A DNA stretch of 64,000 nucleotides from Lederbergia wuyishanensis (GTDB lineage: Bacteria; Bacillota; Bacilli; Bacillales; Bacillaceae_C), in NCBI RefSeq assembly GCF_022900255.1, contig NZ_JALIRM010000002.1, positions 186,001 to 250,000 on the forward strand, in the 5' to 3' direction. A model generated the notes under the pieces. The model had not been told where the DNA came from, ran no database searches, and saw only the letters and a program-made list of their open reading frames with translations. The translations under genes were made by a program, and so were the position numbers. The stretch's first letter is position 1, and each line of letters opens with the position of its first letter. Shown piece after piece: positions 1 to 8,134 of the stretch.

Positions 1-2
1 CA

Positions 3-104
3 CACCAATGTATTACTATCCTTGCTCTTAGTGATCATCAAGACGAAAAATTTTTACTAATACAATCCTTTACACCGAACAAAAATAATGTAATTTCAGA
101 ATAG
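3..104 (+). CDS. C-terminal tail of an unidentified protein, partial at window start
   Basis: One frame is open from the window edge for 33 codons and ends at a TAG. Its composition is protein-like (mixed charged and hydrophobic residues, including the stretch KFLLIQSFTP). The start lies outside the window. I do not recognise the family, and it could be a chance open frame. Confidence 0.25.
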   Translation, partial: HQCITILALSDHQDEKFLLIQSFTPNKNNVISE

Positions 105-184
105 CATCTTTTATTATTGTTTGCAAGGAACCTTAATACTGTTACTAAAGCCCCTATTAGTTGAAGAGTATAAGAAGATAGGTA

Positions 185-604
185 TTATTTTATTAATTCT
201 TCTCCTGTTAAAATTTTATATAGGTCTGTTGACTCTTGTTTTTTTAATTTCACATATCTATCGCCATCGGTAACTATCTCCAGATTTTCACCATTTGAGC
301 TAATCCATAGTAAATAAGATGCCATTTTGCCCTCGCTGCCGGTGTAATTCTTTGGTGGAAATTGAAATTGATAGTCAGCATAGCTTGCCATTTCTACTTT
401 TTCATTTTCCCAATTAGCATTTTTAACTATATCTATCGCTTTTTTAACCTGTTTTCTTTTAGTGACTTCTTTAAAGTCTTCAAAAATATTTTCTTCACCA
501 ATTCGTTTCTGTATAGTTATTTTCTGCCCAATCATTTCATTCAAACAACCCGAAGTAACTAACAAAACACCTAGTAGAGATAAAAACAGTATTACTTTTT
601 TCAA
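185..604 (-). CDS. Putative lipoprotein, 139 aa
   Basis: The N-terminus is a lipoprotein signal: MKK, a hydrophobic core and a lipobox ending TSGC at residue 20, so the mature protein should be lipid-anchored on the outer face of the membrane. The remaining ~120 residues are soluble and charged with no motif I recognise. It stands alone on the minus strand. It is one of four small unrelated-looking lipoproteins in the first 13 kb. Function unknown. Confidence 0.7.
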   Translation of the reverse strand: MKKVILFLSLLGVLLVTSGCLNEMIGQKITIQKRIGEENIFEDFKEVTKRKQVKKAIDIVKNANWENEKVEMASYADYQFQFPPKNYTGSEGKMASYLLWISSNGENLEIVTDGDRYVKLKKQESTDLYKILTGEELIK

Positions 605-1037
605 TCTGTTCCCCCCCTTTTATCATTACTTTCTTAATTGAACTAAACTGCTCCGTTAGCTTAATAACTTCAACCAAAAAAGTGTTAATCCTTTTTCGAT
701 TATCGCACCCTCTTTAAACCCCTAAATAATGACGACTTTTCACAAAGACTTCTGGGAAACAGTCTCTAAAATTAGGACAGCCGCCCTTCCATATTTCTGT
801 ATTATACATATGTTGAAAATAAAAAAAGACAATAAAGGCTTTGTAAATGGCAGATGAAGTATAGATCATTTTATGTTTCTAATCTTAACCTCAGAGAGCA
901 GCTTGGTATTAAAAGACTCTAATAATGGCTCGAGTGTGCAAAACAACACACGGTTCCATTCACTATTTTGTAAATACATAATTCATTACAATCAAGACTA
1001 TTAAATGGAAAAAAATAAGTTATAAAAAGGAGCAATC
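605..1037. other. Gene-free interval with repeat copy
   Basis: No convincing gene. The left third holds a copy of the dispersed hairpin repeat (637-708). The right end contains the ribosome binding site AAAAGGAG for the phosphatase gene at 1038. Nothing else recognised. Confidence 0.6.
637..708 (-). repeat. Dispersed hairpin repeat, copy R1
   Basis: Read on the minus strand the unit is a stem GTGCGATAATC / GGATTAACAC with an A-rich loop, a T-run, then GTTGAAGTTATTAAGC, AACGGAGCAG and TTTAGTTCAAT. The same order recurs at 3885-3948, 19601-19700 and 20752-20790. The hairpin plus T-run looks like a rho-independent terminator and would lie upstream of the minus-strand lipoprotein gene. Confidence 0.6.
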
Positions 1038-1502
1038 ATGATTAACGTTTTATTTGTGTGCCGGGGGAATATTTGCCGTTCACCGATGGCTGAAGCTTTG
1101 TTTCGTTACTTAGTCAAAAAAGAAAATTTAACAAACCAAATCGCAGTAGATTCTGCTGCAACCAGTCTATGGCAAATCGGCTTCCCTCCGCACGAAGGAA
1201 CTCTTGATATTCTAAAGAAATACAAAATCTCTTCTGATAGACTTATTGGACGCCAACTAAAGAGAAAAGATTTTTGGAAGTTCGATTATATTATTGGGAT
1301 GGACGAAAGCAACTTAAAAAACATTTACAGGATAACAGGCAAGCCTAATCACCCAAAGATTATTAGGCTACTCGACTTGACCAAATACAGGAAAGATATC
1401 CCCGATCCATTTTACACAGGTGATTTTGATGAGACGTATCGTCTTATTTCAGTTGGTTGCCGAGCATTACTCAATAAAATACGAAGCGAACAAAACTTAT
1501 AA
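1038..1502 (+). CDS. Low-molecular-weight protein tyrosine phosphatase, YfkJ-like
   Basis: The protein is 154 aa, the usual length for LMW-PTPs. The P-loop VCRGNICRS near the N-terminus gives the signature C-x5-R with nucleophile Cys8 and Arg14. The general-acid Asp is in DPFYTG at residue 123. These cytosolic enzymes hydrolyse phosphotyrosine (or phosphoarginine in the YwlE branch). The central PPHEGT and C-terminal VGCRALL segments resemble B. subtilis YfkJ more than YwlE as I remember them. It is preceded by AAAAGGAG, is monocistronic and is followed by a terminator. Substrate in this organism is unknown. Confidence 0.9.
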   Translation: MINVLFVCRGNICRSPMAEALFRYLVKKENLTNQIAVDSAATSLWQIGFPPHEGTLDILKKYKISSDRLIGRQLKRKDFWKFDYIIGMDESNLKNIYRITGKPNHPKIIRLLDLTKYRKDIPDPFYTGDFDETYRLISVGCRALLNKIRSEQNL

Positions 1503-1604
1503 CAACAAAGCGTCTATCTTAATGCACAGTCAAAACAATTATTTTGAAATGGTGATATCCGGTTAATAATCTTCACAGTTCATCATTTAAATATGGTTCC
1601 ACCC

Positions 1605-1628
1605 CTCGGGATATACCGAGTTTTTTTA
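1605..1628 (+). terminator. Rho-independent terminator after the phosphatase gene
   Basis: A 5-bp CTCGG/CCGAG stem with a six-base loop is followed directly by a run of eight T. It lies about 100 bp after the phosphatase stop codon. Confidence 0.65.
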
Positions 1629-1738
1629 TTAAAAGATTGTTAAGCATCAAATTTAGGAGGACTTATATATAACAGGATCAACAAGCCAAAAAACTATCAC
1701 TGAAGAAGGAACTTTAATTCATCGTAAAAAGTCATATT

Positions 1739-2128
1739 TTAATCTACCAGACCGTTACCTATGTAATCGAAAGTATTCACATCCGCATAAACAATCATAT
1801 TGTTTGGAATAGATTTACTTTTGGTGGGAAAATCAATCAAATACACTTCTTTTCCTTCATAGGATTTATCATCAAGCCCAGACATCATATTTTCATTCAG
1901 TGTTATTTTTGATACCACTCCATCTTTCCAATCACCATCAATCCAGTCTTTTTGTTCTGAAGACAATTGCTTCCATACTATTTCTCTCACATCATCATTT
2001 TTGTGAACCTTTTCGCCTTGCTCGTTGCTATTCTGGACATTATTACTTCCTTGTTTATTTAGGTTAGAACAAGCTGCTAGTCCTAAGAAAAGAACTGTAG
2101 AAAGCATAGTTAGAAGGATTTTTTTCAT
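1739..2128 (-). CDS. Putative lipoprotein, 129 aa
   Basis: MKKILL plus a hydrophobic core and lipobox LAAC (Cys20) mark a lipoprotein. It continues into a polar Asn/Gln-rich linker of about 25 residues before a compact acidic domain ending GNGLVD. A good SD (AAGAGGTG) precedes the ATG. I do not recognise the domain. It lies downstream of a HAD-family gene on the same strand with only a 43-bp gap, so the two may be co-transcribed. Confidence 0.7.
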   Translation of the reverse strand: MKKILLTMLSTVLFLGLAACSNLNKQGSNNVQNSNEQGEKVHKNDDVREIVWKQLSSEQKDWIDGDWKDGVVSKITLNENMMSGLDDKSYEGKEVYLIDFPTKSKSIPNNMIVYADVNTFDYIGNGLVD

Positions 2129-2171
2129 TCTTTACACCTCTTATTTAAATTGTGAAGTAGAACAACTTTGT

Positions 2172-2846
2172 TTATGTAATATAACTTAATAATCTATCAA
2201 AAGATCTGATCTCGGCATATGGTTTTACTTCGGTATCATTCTTGATCATATGAGGATTGAACCATATGCCCTTTATATTTGCATTTTGACAACCACCAAT
2301 ATCCTTTTCTATGTCATCGCCAACGAATATTGTGTCTTCCGGTTGCACATTAAGCTTATTTAGTGCTAATGCAAATATGCGTTTGTCAGGTTTACTAAAT
2401 CCGACTTCTTCAGAAATAATGATTGTATCAAAACAACTATTTAAATTAGTGTTAATTATTTTTGCTTTCTGCCTCTGAGTTGAGCCGTTTGTTATAATTC
2501 CAACTTTAACTTGCATCTTTATAGCATTTACGATATTTATAGTATTTTGGTTTATAGAAAAACAATAAGGAAAATTATGATTCCAAAAATCTTGAATGTA
2601 ATTACGTGGCAATCTATGTTTTGGTGGAAAATCATCAAAAAATGATTCCAAAACTTTTGTTTTATCACTATATCCATAGCTTTTATTATCATACTCTTTA
2701 AATTTTTGTAGCATTTCACTCTTTGCTGAATGTTTAACATCCTCATAACACTGTTCTAAAATAATTAAAAACATTTTATCTACTGCCTTATTCCTATCCA
2801 GTAAGGTATCATCTAAATCAAATAACATTGCTTTATAACCTCTCAA
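2172..2846 (-). CDS. HAD-family hydrolase (phosphatase), 224 aa
   Basis: All HAD motifs are visible: motif I FDLDDT near residues 9-14 (nucleophile Asp and acid/base Asp), motif II in IITNGSTQ, the lysine of motif III in SKPDKRIF, and motif IV in VGDDIEKDI. The cap sits between motifs I and II, as in subfamily IA (YjjG/YsaA-type phosphatases and nucleotidases). It is a cytosolic phosphomonoesterase. The substrate cannot be read from sequence. It is full length. Confidence 0.85.
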   Translation of the reverse strand: MRGYKAMLFDLDDTLLDRNKAVDKMFLIILEQCYEDVKHSAKSEMLQKFKEYDNKSYGYSDKTKVLESFFDDFPPKHRLPRNYIQDFWNHNFPYCFSINQNTINIVNAIKMQVKVGIITNGSTQRQKAKIINTNLNSCFDTIIISEEVGFSKPDKRIFALALNKLNVQPEDTIFVGDDIEKDIGGCQNANIKGIWFNPHMIKNDTEVKPYAEIRSFDRLLSYIT

Positions 2847-2949
2847 ATAACTCCACAGCCTTTCTCACATTCTATAAATAATCCTCGTTTGCACCTTCAA
2901 ACTTTTTGTTTACAAAGAAATGTTATCTACAACTAGCCTACCCGTTCTT

Positions 2950-3813
2950 TCAAGAAGAAATTCTTAATAGACTTAAAGCTTTGTCAATTACATTCTTATA
3001 ATCCACCCCTGTTATAGCCCATATTCCTTTACTGCTTCTAACATAGAGGGTAATGCTCTGGTTATATTTAACCAGAATACAAGATTGCCCATTCAATACG
3101 ACTTTTTCCATTGTAAGTGTTCCTTCATCCGCCACTGTATGTGCTAATTCTGGAACATCAGGCATTAATAACCAACCTAATCTGAAAGAACCATTGCAAT
3201 CTTCTACCCATTTCCAACCATAGGAGTTCTCATAGATTATCCGATTATCACTTGTTGTTTCGCAAGGAATACCTTTAAGGGGAGGGCTATGTGCAGGGTG
3301 TCTTTCTAACTTGATAACATTTACTTTTAGATTTGTATTTTCTAGTGTACTTACAATCTCATAACCCATAAATCCACGAAGATTTTGAAAAGAAAATAAC
3401 TCTTTTAGTGACGGAACATCCCATTTATGTCTTTCTTCATCTGTTGTATTTTGGTCTAATTGAGGGATTCGATAAACACCACCAAAAGGAATTACTTGAT
3501 TACCATATTTAAGAGGTTTACCTTGACGCAATAACCACCTATCCATCGCTACAGCCGCTAACATTTTTGGTTGAAAACCTAATTTTATAGCTTTTACACT
3601 TAATTTGTATGCTTGCCACCAATCTTCTAATGCTTCACCATGTTGATAGATAATCGCTGCATGTATAAAATCAATTGCAACTGTAGCACCACCATTATCA
3701 AGAATAATTTCAACTTCATTTCGCCTTTCTCTATCACGTTCTATTCTATCGTGGGGCATTGTTCTAAGGTCATGTTGGTCCTCTTCGAATAATTGTTTTA
3801 ATTTCACATTCAA
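2950..3813 (-). CDS. DUF6624-like protein with an extra C-terminal domain, 287 aa
   Basis: Residues ~15-120 carry a pattern I associate with DUF6624: DRERRNEVEIIL, then IDFIHAAIIYQHG, AVAMDRWLLRQGKPLKYGNQ and a proline-rich end. The following ~150 residues form a separate beta-rich part with many Trp and Gly. There is no signal peptide or membrane segment, so the protein is probably cytosolic. The function of the family is not known to me. It is monocistronic, with a repeat copy just upstream. Confidence 0.55.
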   Translation of the reverse strand: MNVKLKQLFEEDQHDLRTMPHDRIERDRERRNEVEIILDNGGATVAIDFIHAAIIYQHGEALEDWWQAYKLSVKAIKLGFQPKMLAAVAMDRWLLRQGKPLKYGNQVIPFGGVYRIPQLDQNTTDEERHKWDVPSLKELFSFQNLRGFMGYEIVSTLENTNLKVNVIKLERHPAHSPPLKGIPCETTSDNRIIYENSYGWKWVEDCNGSFRLGWLLMPDVPELAHTVADEGTLTMEKVVLNGQSCILVKYNQSITLYVRSSKGIWAITGVDYKNVIDKALSLLRISS

Positions 3814-3884
3814 ATCTTGATTCTCCCTAAAATTAGTAATTACCTATATTAATCTATACATCAACAATGTCTACACATCTTCAA

Positions 3885-3948
3885 CTATCTACCGTTTTGC
3901 TTAATAACTTCAACAAAAAAAGCCTTAATCCTTCTTCGATTAACGTCC
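3885..3948 (-). repeat. Dispersed hairpin repeat, copy R2
   Basis: Same unit as at 637-708, in the same orientation: GTTAATCGAAGAAGGATTAA hairpin on the minus strand, a seven-T run, then GTTGAAGTTATTAAGC and an ACGG remnant. It lies upstream of the DUF6624-like gene. Only the hairpin half is well preserved. Confidence 0.55.
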
Positions 3949-4112
3949 ACTTTCCCTTTATAAATGTCTATACACCGTCTGAAGTTCAATTTTTTTACTA
4001 TCCTTCTATAGTCGTTCAAGCATCGATTTATTAATAACGTTAAAAAATATTATTTTACACCCTTTAATTTTCAAGTTAAAAGTTGGACATATTATCTGCA
4101 GGAGGTGATAAA

Positions 4113-4256
4113 GTGGCTGACAAAAAGAAAACTTCTAAACACATTGAAAAATACAGTAAATTAGACAGATACAAAAACGATCGACATAATGATAATGCCA
4201 GGGCAGCAGCAGCTTTTGAACCAGAAACCCCAAGAATTAATACAGATAATCTTTAA
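4113..4256 (+). CDS. Small basic hydrophilic protein, 47 aa (paralogue A)
   Basis: GTG start preceded at ideal distance by GGAGGTGAT, a near-perfect ribosome binding site. The product is rich in Lys, Asp and Asn in its first half (starting MADKKKTSKH), has a run of four Ala in the middle and ends TPRINTDNL. It has no Cys, no signal and no membrane segment. A second copy at 12075 differs at 8 bases, 6 of them silent, with only Tyr20/Asn and Phe35/Leu changed, which argues for selection on the protein. The size and composition recall minor spore proteins but I do not recognise the family. Confidence 0.7.
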   Translation: MADKKKTSKHIEKYSKLDRYKNDRHNDNARAAAAFEPETPRINTDNL

Positions 4257-4320
4257 CAGTAAATGTATTGTTTAAACAGTTGAAATAGCATACCGAGTAA
4301 CAAACAATACAACACCTCTC

Positions 4321-4345
4321 AACGCTTGGGTTTAGTTCCAAGCTT
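4321..4345 (+). terminator. Stem-loop downstream of the 47-aa gene (copy A)
   Basis: GCTTGG/CCAAGC stem with loop GTTTAGTT. Copy B at 12284-12309 keeps a longer perfect 9-bp stem (AACGCTTGG/CCAAGCGTT); copy A has lost one base at its foot. No T-run follows immediately, so it may stabilise the transcript instead of terminating it. Confidence 0.45.
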
Positions 4346-4404
4346 ACTAATTCTAATACGCTTTTATTTCACTCTAGCTCCGTTAGTTCAAAAAAATGAA
4401 ACAT

Positions 4405-4429
4405 AAAGGGAGAAAAATTCTCCCTTTTC
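4405..4429. terminator. Bidirectional hairpin terminator
   Basis: Ten-base stem AAAGGGAGAA/TTCTCCCTTT with a three-base loop, A-run on one side and T-run on the other. It sits between the plus-strand small gene and the minus-strand ABC exporter operon, so it can serve both. Confidence 0.65.
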
Positions 4430-4523
4430 GTGCTGCCATAAAATTTTTTACTTCAACGAAAAAAACTATGAATCACATTCCAACTGAAATGTAATCCATA
4501 GTTCCTTATGTTAATGGCATTGA

Positions 4524-4733
4524 TTACCAAGTCATTTTGCTTCGGAATATACTCTTTTCCTGTCGATGATATCTCTGGGCTTTATTCTTTTCCTTCGAAA
4601 GAGCAATACTCGCTGTAAATTCTTCTATAGCATTAATGGCAAACCTCACGATCGAGCCGCCACCCATCACACCAATTTTGATAGTTTCCATGATTTCGTC
4701 GATGTTTGCCCTGGCATTTTTGAAACCCTCCAA
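4524..4733 (-). CDS. Doubtful small open frame downstream of the ABC permease
   Basis: A 69-codon frame beginning TTG 63 bp past the permease stop, on the same strand. It has a protein-like stretch (ARANIDEIMETIKIG, then FAINAIEEF) but no clear ribosome binding site, since the GGAGGG overlaps its own first codons. It could be a decayed gene tail or chance. No family recognised. Confidence 0.2.
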   Translation of the reverse strand: MEGFKNARANIDEIMETIKIGVMGGGSIVRFAINAIEEFTASIALSKEKNKAQRYHRQEKSIFRSKMTW

Positions 4734-4796
4734 GTGATAGCAAATGCATCATCGCAACGGCTGACTATTAATATGTCTAATCCCATAAAAGTGTAC

Positions 4797-5480
4797 TTAC
4801 CCTAACTGGCGCTTAAATTGTTTACTGGCAAAGAGGTAAGCGATGACCATGATGCCGAAGCACCAAGCAAGCGCGATCCAGATATCGGTGCCAACGGACC
4901 CGTCATTCAAGAGGGCACGAATCGCATTCACGATTGAAGTCACAGGCTGGTTCTCAGCGAACGCACGGACAATTTTAGGCATGGTTTCGGTGGGGACAAA
5001 TGCCGAACTGATAAATGGCAAGAAAATCAGCGGGTATGAGTAAGCTGTCGCCCCTTCCATAGACCCCGCTGTCAAACCGGGAATGACCGCCAGCCATGTC
5101 AGCGCCAGCGTAAAGAGCACGAGTATCCCAGCTACCGCGAGCCAATGCAGGATATCAGCGCTGGAACGGAAGCCCATTAAGAGCGCTACGAAGATAACAA
5201 CCACGACAGTAAACACATTGGAAACAAGCGAAGTCAACACATGAGCCCACAATATCGACGAGCGCTTGATAGGCATGGTAATGAAACGCGCCATCAGTAA
5301 GATTCCCGGCAATAAATAATTAACGTAGTTGTCCGTTCCTGTCTCTATGGCGCCGCCGAATACATAGACAAACAGCAGCATCATCATAATCGGTGTAATC
5401 GCCACCGTGATAATCGTATCCGGGCTTCGCATAATGTTGCGCATTAAACGTCCTTGTAATACCCTTGTTTTACTTTTCAT
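4797..5480 (-). CDS. ABC-2 type transporter permease (DrrB-like), 227 aa
   Basis: An integral membrane protein with about six hydrophobic segments: TIITVAITPIMMMLLFVYVFG near the N-terminus, then a conserved NYLLPGILLM, segments around residues 75-130, and a C-terminal IALAWCFGIMVIAYLF. This is the ABC-2/DrrB layout of drug or daunorubicin-type exporters. Its ATG abuts the stop codon of the ATPase gene, and its SD (GGAGGAG) lies inside that gene's end, so the two are translationally coupled. It is somewhat shorter than typical DrrB because part of the N-terminal cytosolic region is missing. Exported substrate unknown. Confidence 0.8.
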   Translation of the reverse strand: MKSKTRVLQGRLMRNIMRSPDTIITVAITPIMMMLLFVYVFGGAIETGTDNYVNYLLPGILLMARFITMPIKRSSILWAHVLTSLVSNVFTVVVVIFVALLMGFRSSADILHWLAVAGILVLFTLALTWLAVIPGLTAGSMEGATAYSYPLIFLPFISSAFVPTETMPKIVRAFAENQPVTSIVNAIRALLNDGSVGTDIWIALAWCFGIMVIAYLFASKQFKRQLG

Positions 5481-6242
5481 TTACTTCTCCTCCTTTTTGC
5501 CTATAATCGCGAGGAAAATTTCCTCCAATGTCGGCTGCTTCTCGATGTACTCCACTTTCACTGGCGGGAACATTTCTTTGAGTTCGGTAAGGGTACCCGT
5601 CGTGATGATTTTTCCGCCCTGCAGGATGGCGATACGGTCTGCCAGTTGTTCGGCTTCCTCCAAGTACTGGGTCGTCAGCAAAATGGTCGTCCCGCTGCCG
5701 GCAAGCTCCTTAATGGTATCCCAGACTTCAATACGCGCTTCGGGGTCAAGCCCTGTCGTCGGTTCGTCGAGAAAAACGACTGCTGGCGTCCCAATCAGGC
5801 TCATGGCGATGTCGAGCCTGCGCTTCATCCCGCCGGAATATTTGTCTGCCCGGCGGTTGGCCGTGTCACGCAGGCTGAATCTTGCAAGCAGATTGTCGGC
5901 GACTTTGGCGGGATTGGAAACTCCCCGCAACTTTGCAATCATCATCAGGTTTTCCCGCCCAGTGAGCATGCCGTCTAAAGCTGAGAACTGCCCTGTTAGG
6001 CTGATGCTCTGACGAACATAATCCGGTTGATGCTGGACGTTAAAACCGCAAATACCTACTTCGCCACCATCAGGCTTCATCAGCGTAGAGAGGATGTTAA
6101 CTGTCGTCGTCTTGCCCGCTCCATTTGAGCCAAGCAGCGCAAAAATTTCACCACGCTGCACCTCAAAATTGACTCCCTTCAAGACTTCCTTGTCTTTAAA
6201 AGATTTTTTTAACCCTTTTACAGAAATCGCTGTATTGTTCAT
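5481..6242 (-). CDS. ABC transporter ATP-binding protein (DrrA-like), 253 aa
   Basis: Walker A GSNGAGKTT near residue 38, Q-loop in SLTGQFSALD, signature YSGGMKRRL, Walker B VVFLDEPTTGLDP and a switch His replaced by Gln in LLTTQYLEEAEQL, as is usual in the DrrA/NodI branch. It powers export through the permease translated directly after it. The short C-terminal extension ends in PTLEEIFLAI, which DrrA-type proteins also carry. By eye the ABC pair is more GC-rich than neighbouring genes, which suggests acquisition from another lineage. It is preceded by AAGGAGG and by a candidate PadR operator. Confidence 0.9.
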   Translation of the reverse strand: MNNTAISVKGLKKSFKDKEVLKGVNFEVQRGEIFALLGSNGAGKTTTVNILSTLMKPDGGEVGICGFNVQHQPDYVRQSISLTGQFSALDGMLTGRENLMMIAKLRGVSNPAKVADNLLARFSLRDTANRRADKYSGGMKRRLDIAMSLIGTPAVVFLDEPTTGLDPEARIEVWDTIKELAGSGTTILLTTQYLEEAEQLADRIAILQGGKIITTGTLTELKEMFPPVKVEYIEKQPTLEEIFLAIIGKKEEK

Positions 6243-6327
6243 ACTTTTTTCCTCCTTATATAAAGCGTAACAATTACCAGTCGAGCGCCGTGTAGAGATA
6301 GATTGCCTCCACTATTTAGCATTACTG

Positions 6328-6348
6328 ATAATCAGTATTACTTACTAC
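6328..6348. promoter_or_regulatory. Candidate PadR operator upstream of the ABC exporter
   Basis: The 21-bp segment reads ATAATCAGTAT followed by TACTTACTAC. It recurs at 7186-7206 (18 of 21 identical) upstream of padR, and its second half recurs at 7251-7265. It overlaps the inverted ACTGATAATCAGT, a dyad suited to a dimeric winged-helix repressor. Confidence 0.5.
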
Positions 6349-6421
6349 TGAGTTAAAAATATAACTGAATAACATAAGTCATATTTGTTACTAGCTATTC
6401 AGTCAGTATTATCAATTGAAT

Positions 6422-6763
6422 TTATTTTTTTCCAAATCTCTTCATGATACTCTGATTCAAATCTTCACGATACTTGGCGACATAGGTTCTAGCGTTTGCC
6501 ACTAGTTCGTCGGCAAAGGACGCCACGTCATCCCCAGTGATTTCCAACACTTGTCTGCCTTCCACCGCACCGGCTTCGAACAAATCGATTAATTCATACT
6601 GCATGCGCAGCATATCCATCCCGTTACCTGCTGAGAAATTCCACATGTAGTTTTGAATTTTCTTAAATACAAACTGGTAGTCCTCTGGCAAAGCTTCAAC
6701 TCGTGCCATCATCATTTTATATTCTTTTTTATCACCGATTATTTTTTTGAACAGTTCCATCAT
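6422..6763 (-). CDS. DUF1048 family protein, 113 aa
   Basis: A small helical cytosolic protein (MMELFKKIIGDKKEYK...) matching DUF1048, which is habitually encoded between a PadR regulator and a drug ABC exporter in Bacillus. I chose the ATG at 6763 because AAAGGAGGA lies just upstream; an in-frame start 11 codons earlier lacks such a site. It lies between padR and the ABC pair, all on the minus strand. Function is unproven. Confidence 0.75.
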   Translation of the reverse strand: MMELFKKIIGDKKEYKMMMARVEALPEDYQFVFKKIQNYMWNFSAGNGMDMLRMQYELIDLFEAGAVEGRQVLEITGDDVASFADELVANARTYVAKYREDLNQSIMKRFGKK

Positions 6764-6834
6764 GTTATTTTCCTCCTTTTTTATAACGCTGAACAAGACC
6801 CTCCAAAAATATCGGATGGGATTATCATATGAAG

Positions 6835-7155
6835 TTAGTTTGACTTCAAGACATTAATTTTCGATGTTACAAAATCCCATTTTTTCCAAAACAATTCAAG
6901 TTCCTGTCGACCAGCCTCATTAAGTGAGTAAAACTTGCGGGGCGGCCCCATATCAGAAGGTTTCTTTACCATGTTTACCAGATTTTTCTTTTCCAATCGC
7001 ACGAGGATGGTGTAGACAGTCCCTTCCACAACTTCGGTAAACCCAAGCTGATTCAGGCGGCGGGTAATCTCATAGCCATAGGTTTCATGACGGCTGATGA
7101 TCTCAAGTACACAACCTTCCAACGAACCCTTTAGCATTTCAGTTAAATTTTCCAT
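6835..7155 (-). CDS. PadR family transcriptional regulator, 106 aa
   Basis: Typical PadR winged helix: MLKGSLEGCVLEIISRHETYGYEI, with the recognition helix in ITRRLNQLGF, a wing in EGTVYTILVRLEKK and the conserved PRKFYSLNEAGR. The short C-terminal helix is the dimerisation arm. The start at 7155 has GAGGAGGCTCC upstream. It probably represses itself, the DUF1048 gene and the exporter through the shared repeats at 6328, 7186 and 7251, with derepression by an exported drug-like ligand (inference from the family). Confidence 0.88.
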   Translation of the reverse strand: MENLTEMLKGSLEGCVLEIISRHETYGYEITRRLNQLGFTEVVEGTVYTILVRLEKKNLVNMVKKPSDMGPPRKFYSLNEAGRQELELFWKKWDFVTSKINVLKSN

Positions 7156-7185
7156 GTTAGGAGCCTCCTCTATTCTGTCTGACTT

Positions 7186-7206
7186 ATAATCAGTATAACT
7201 TAGTAG
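7186..7206. promoter_or_regulatory. Candidate PadR operator upstream of padR
   Basis: ATAATCAGTAT followed by AACTTAGTAG. It matches 18 of 21 positions of the site at 6328 and is placed 30 bp before the padR start codon, suiting autorepression. Confidence 0.5.
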
Positions 7207-7250
7207 CAAGGAAAATTTTTACTCAATAGCTTTTGGGAATCGCACTATTG

Positions 7251-7265
7251 AGTATTACTTATTAC
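7251..7265. promoter_or_regulatory. Third partial PadR-type site
   Basis: AGTATTACTTATTAC matches 14 of 15 bases of 6334-6348. The enclosing 7156-7585 interval otherwise holds AT-rich sequence and a repeat half-copy (TTCAATAAAATGAAAC at about 7410) with no gene. Confidence 0.35.
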
Positions 7266-7585
7266 AGGTACATCGTAACACTGAGTAGCATGAGTGTCAA
7301 CAGTTTTTCTTAAAAATATTTCAAACGACAATTAACGGCTATACAACACCTTCTAAAATTCATATGGTATCTATTTCATTTAAAGGAATAAATACAATGG
7401 TTTGACGCTACCCTAAGTTCAATAAAATGAAACATATGATTTCCTATTTTGCATTCTTCGTTGAAATTGTTGATAATAAGTAATCTGTGCAAGAAACAAT
7501 TTTAAGTCTTTCTGTCTGTAATTCCATCTTCTTACTCCCCGTATACATAATAAGTAAGAGATTAATCAATACTTATTTTTCACCC

Positions 7586-8134
7586 TTATTGCTTAGAATA
7601 AATGATATTATACTTTGATTTAAGGACTCCGTTCGAATATTGTTTCATGTCAACTAATTCTAAATTCAAACGAGGTTTAACACTGCCAAATAGAGGTATC
7701 CCGGTGCCAATCATTACAGGGTTAATTTTTAAGACTAATTGATCAATAAGTTTATGTTGAATTAATGAACCAGCCATATTACCTCCCCCACAGAGCCACA
7801 ACTTTCCATTTTCCTTATTTTTGAGATCTTTTATAAAGCTTACCGCGTTATTTTTAATTAATCTTACTTTATCATTCGATTCAAACTGCATTTTGTTTGA
7901 GAAAATATAATGCTTCAAATTATAAGGGCTAGGCTCACCCGGCTTAAGACCGAATTGAAAGCCGTATTCATATGTTTTCCCCCCCATTAATACCGCATCA
8001 TATTGCTGAATATCGGATATGAAATCTGTAACATGGTCACCCTCATTTAAAAATATAGAATCGTCAGCTACTCCATTCAAATCTGCAATAAAATTGTCAA
8101 GTGTTATTGCAATATGATAAATCAATTTTGCCAT
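7586..8134 (-). CDS. Dihydrofolate reductase / RibD C-terminal-like protein, 182 aa
   Basis: The RibD_C fold is recognised from ITLDNFIADLNG at the N-terminus, AVLMGGKTYE in the middle, the nucleotide-binding LWLCGGGNMAGSLI and the tail KINPVMIGTGIPLFG. These are NAD(P)H-dependent reductases related to DHFR and to the RibD reductase domain; the YyaP group in Bacillus has unknown substrates. It is full length with AGGAGG upstream. A second, distant relative is at 13696. Confidence 0.8.
   Translation of the reverse strand: MAKLIYHIAITLDNFIADLNGVADDSIFLNEGDHVTDFISDIQQYDAVLMGGKTYEYGFQFGLKPGEPSPYNLKHYIFSNKMQFESNDKVRLIKNNAVSFIKDLKNKENGKLWLCGGGNMAGSLIQHKLIDQLVLKINPVMIGTGIPLFGSVKPRLNLELVDMKQYSNGVLKSKYNIIYSKQ

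Larger units (their letters stand above)
4024..4402 (+). repeat. Duplicated ~380 bp module, copy A
   Basis: This segment is closely matched by 11986-12369, same orientation, 7.96 kb apart. The match covers 89 bp of 5' leader with no gap, the whole 47-codon gene and ~140 bp of 3' region with a stem-loop. The two copies differ by scattered substitutions and a few short indels. No terminal inverted repeats, target-site duplications or transposase are visible. Confidence 0.8.

Noticed and set aside
4566-4805. 79-codon plus-strand frame between the small gene and the ABC permease
   Set aside because: No ribosome binding site, no recognisable pattern, and antisense to the weak frame at 4524.
5407-6012. 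Open frame of 201 codons on the plus strand opposite the ABC ATPase gene
   Set aside because: It is antisense to a strongly conserved ATPase, has a Ser/Arg-rich composition typical of shadows in GC-richer genes and no ribosome binding site.
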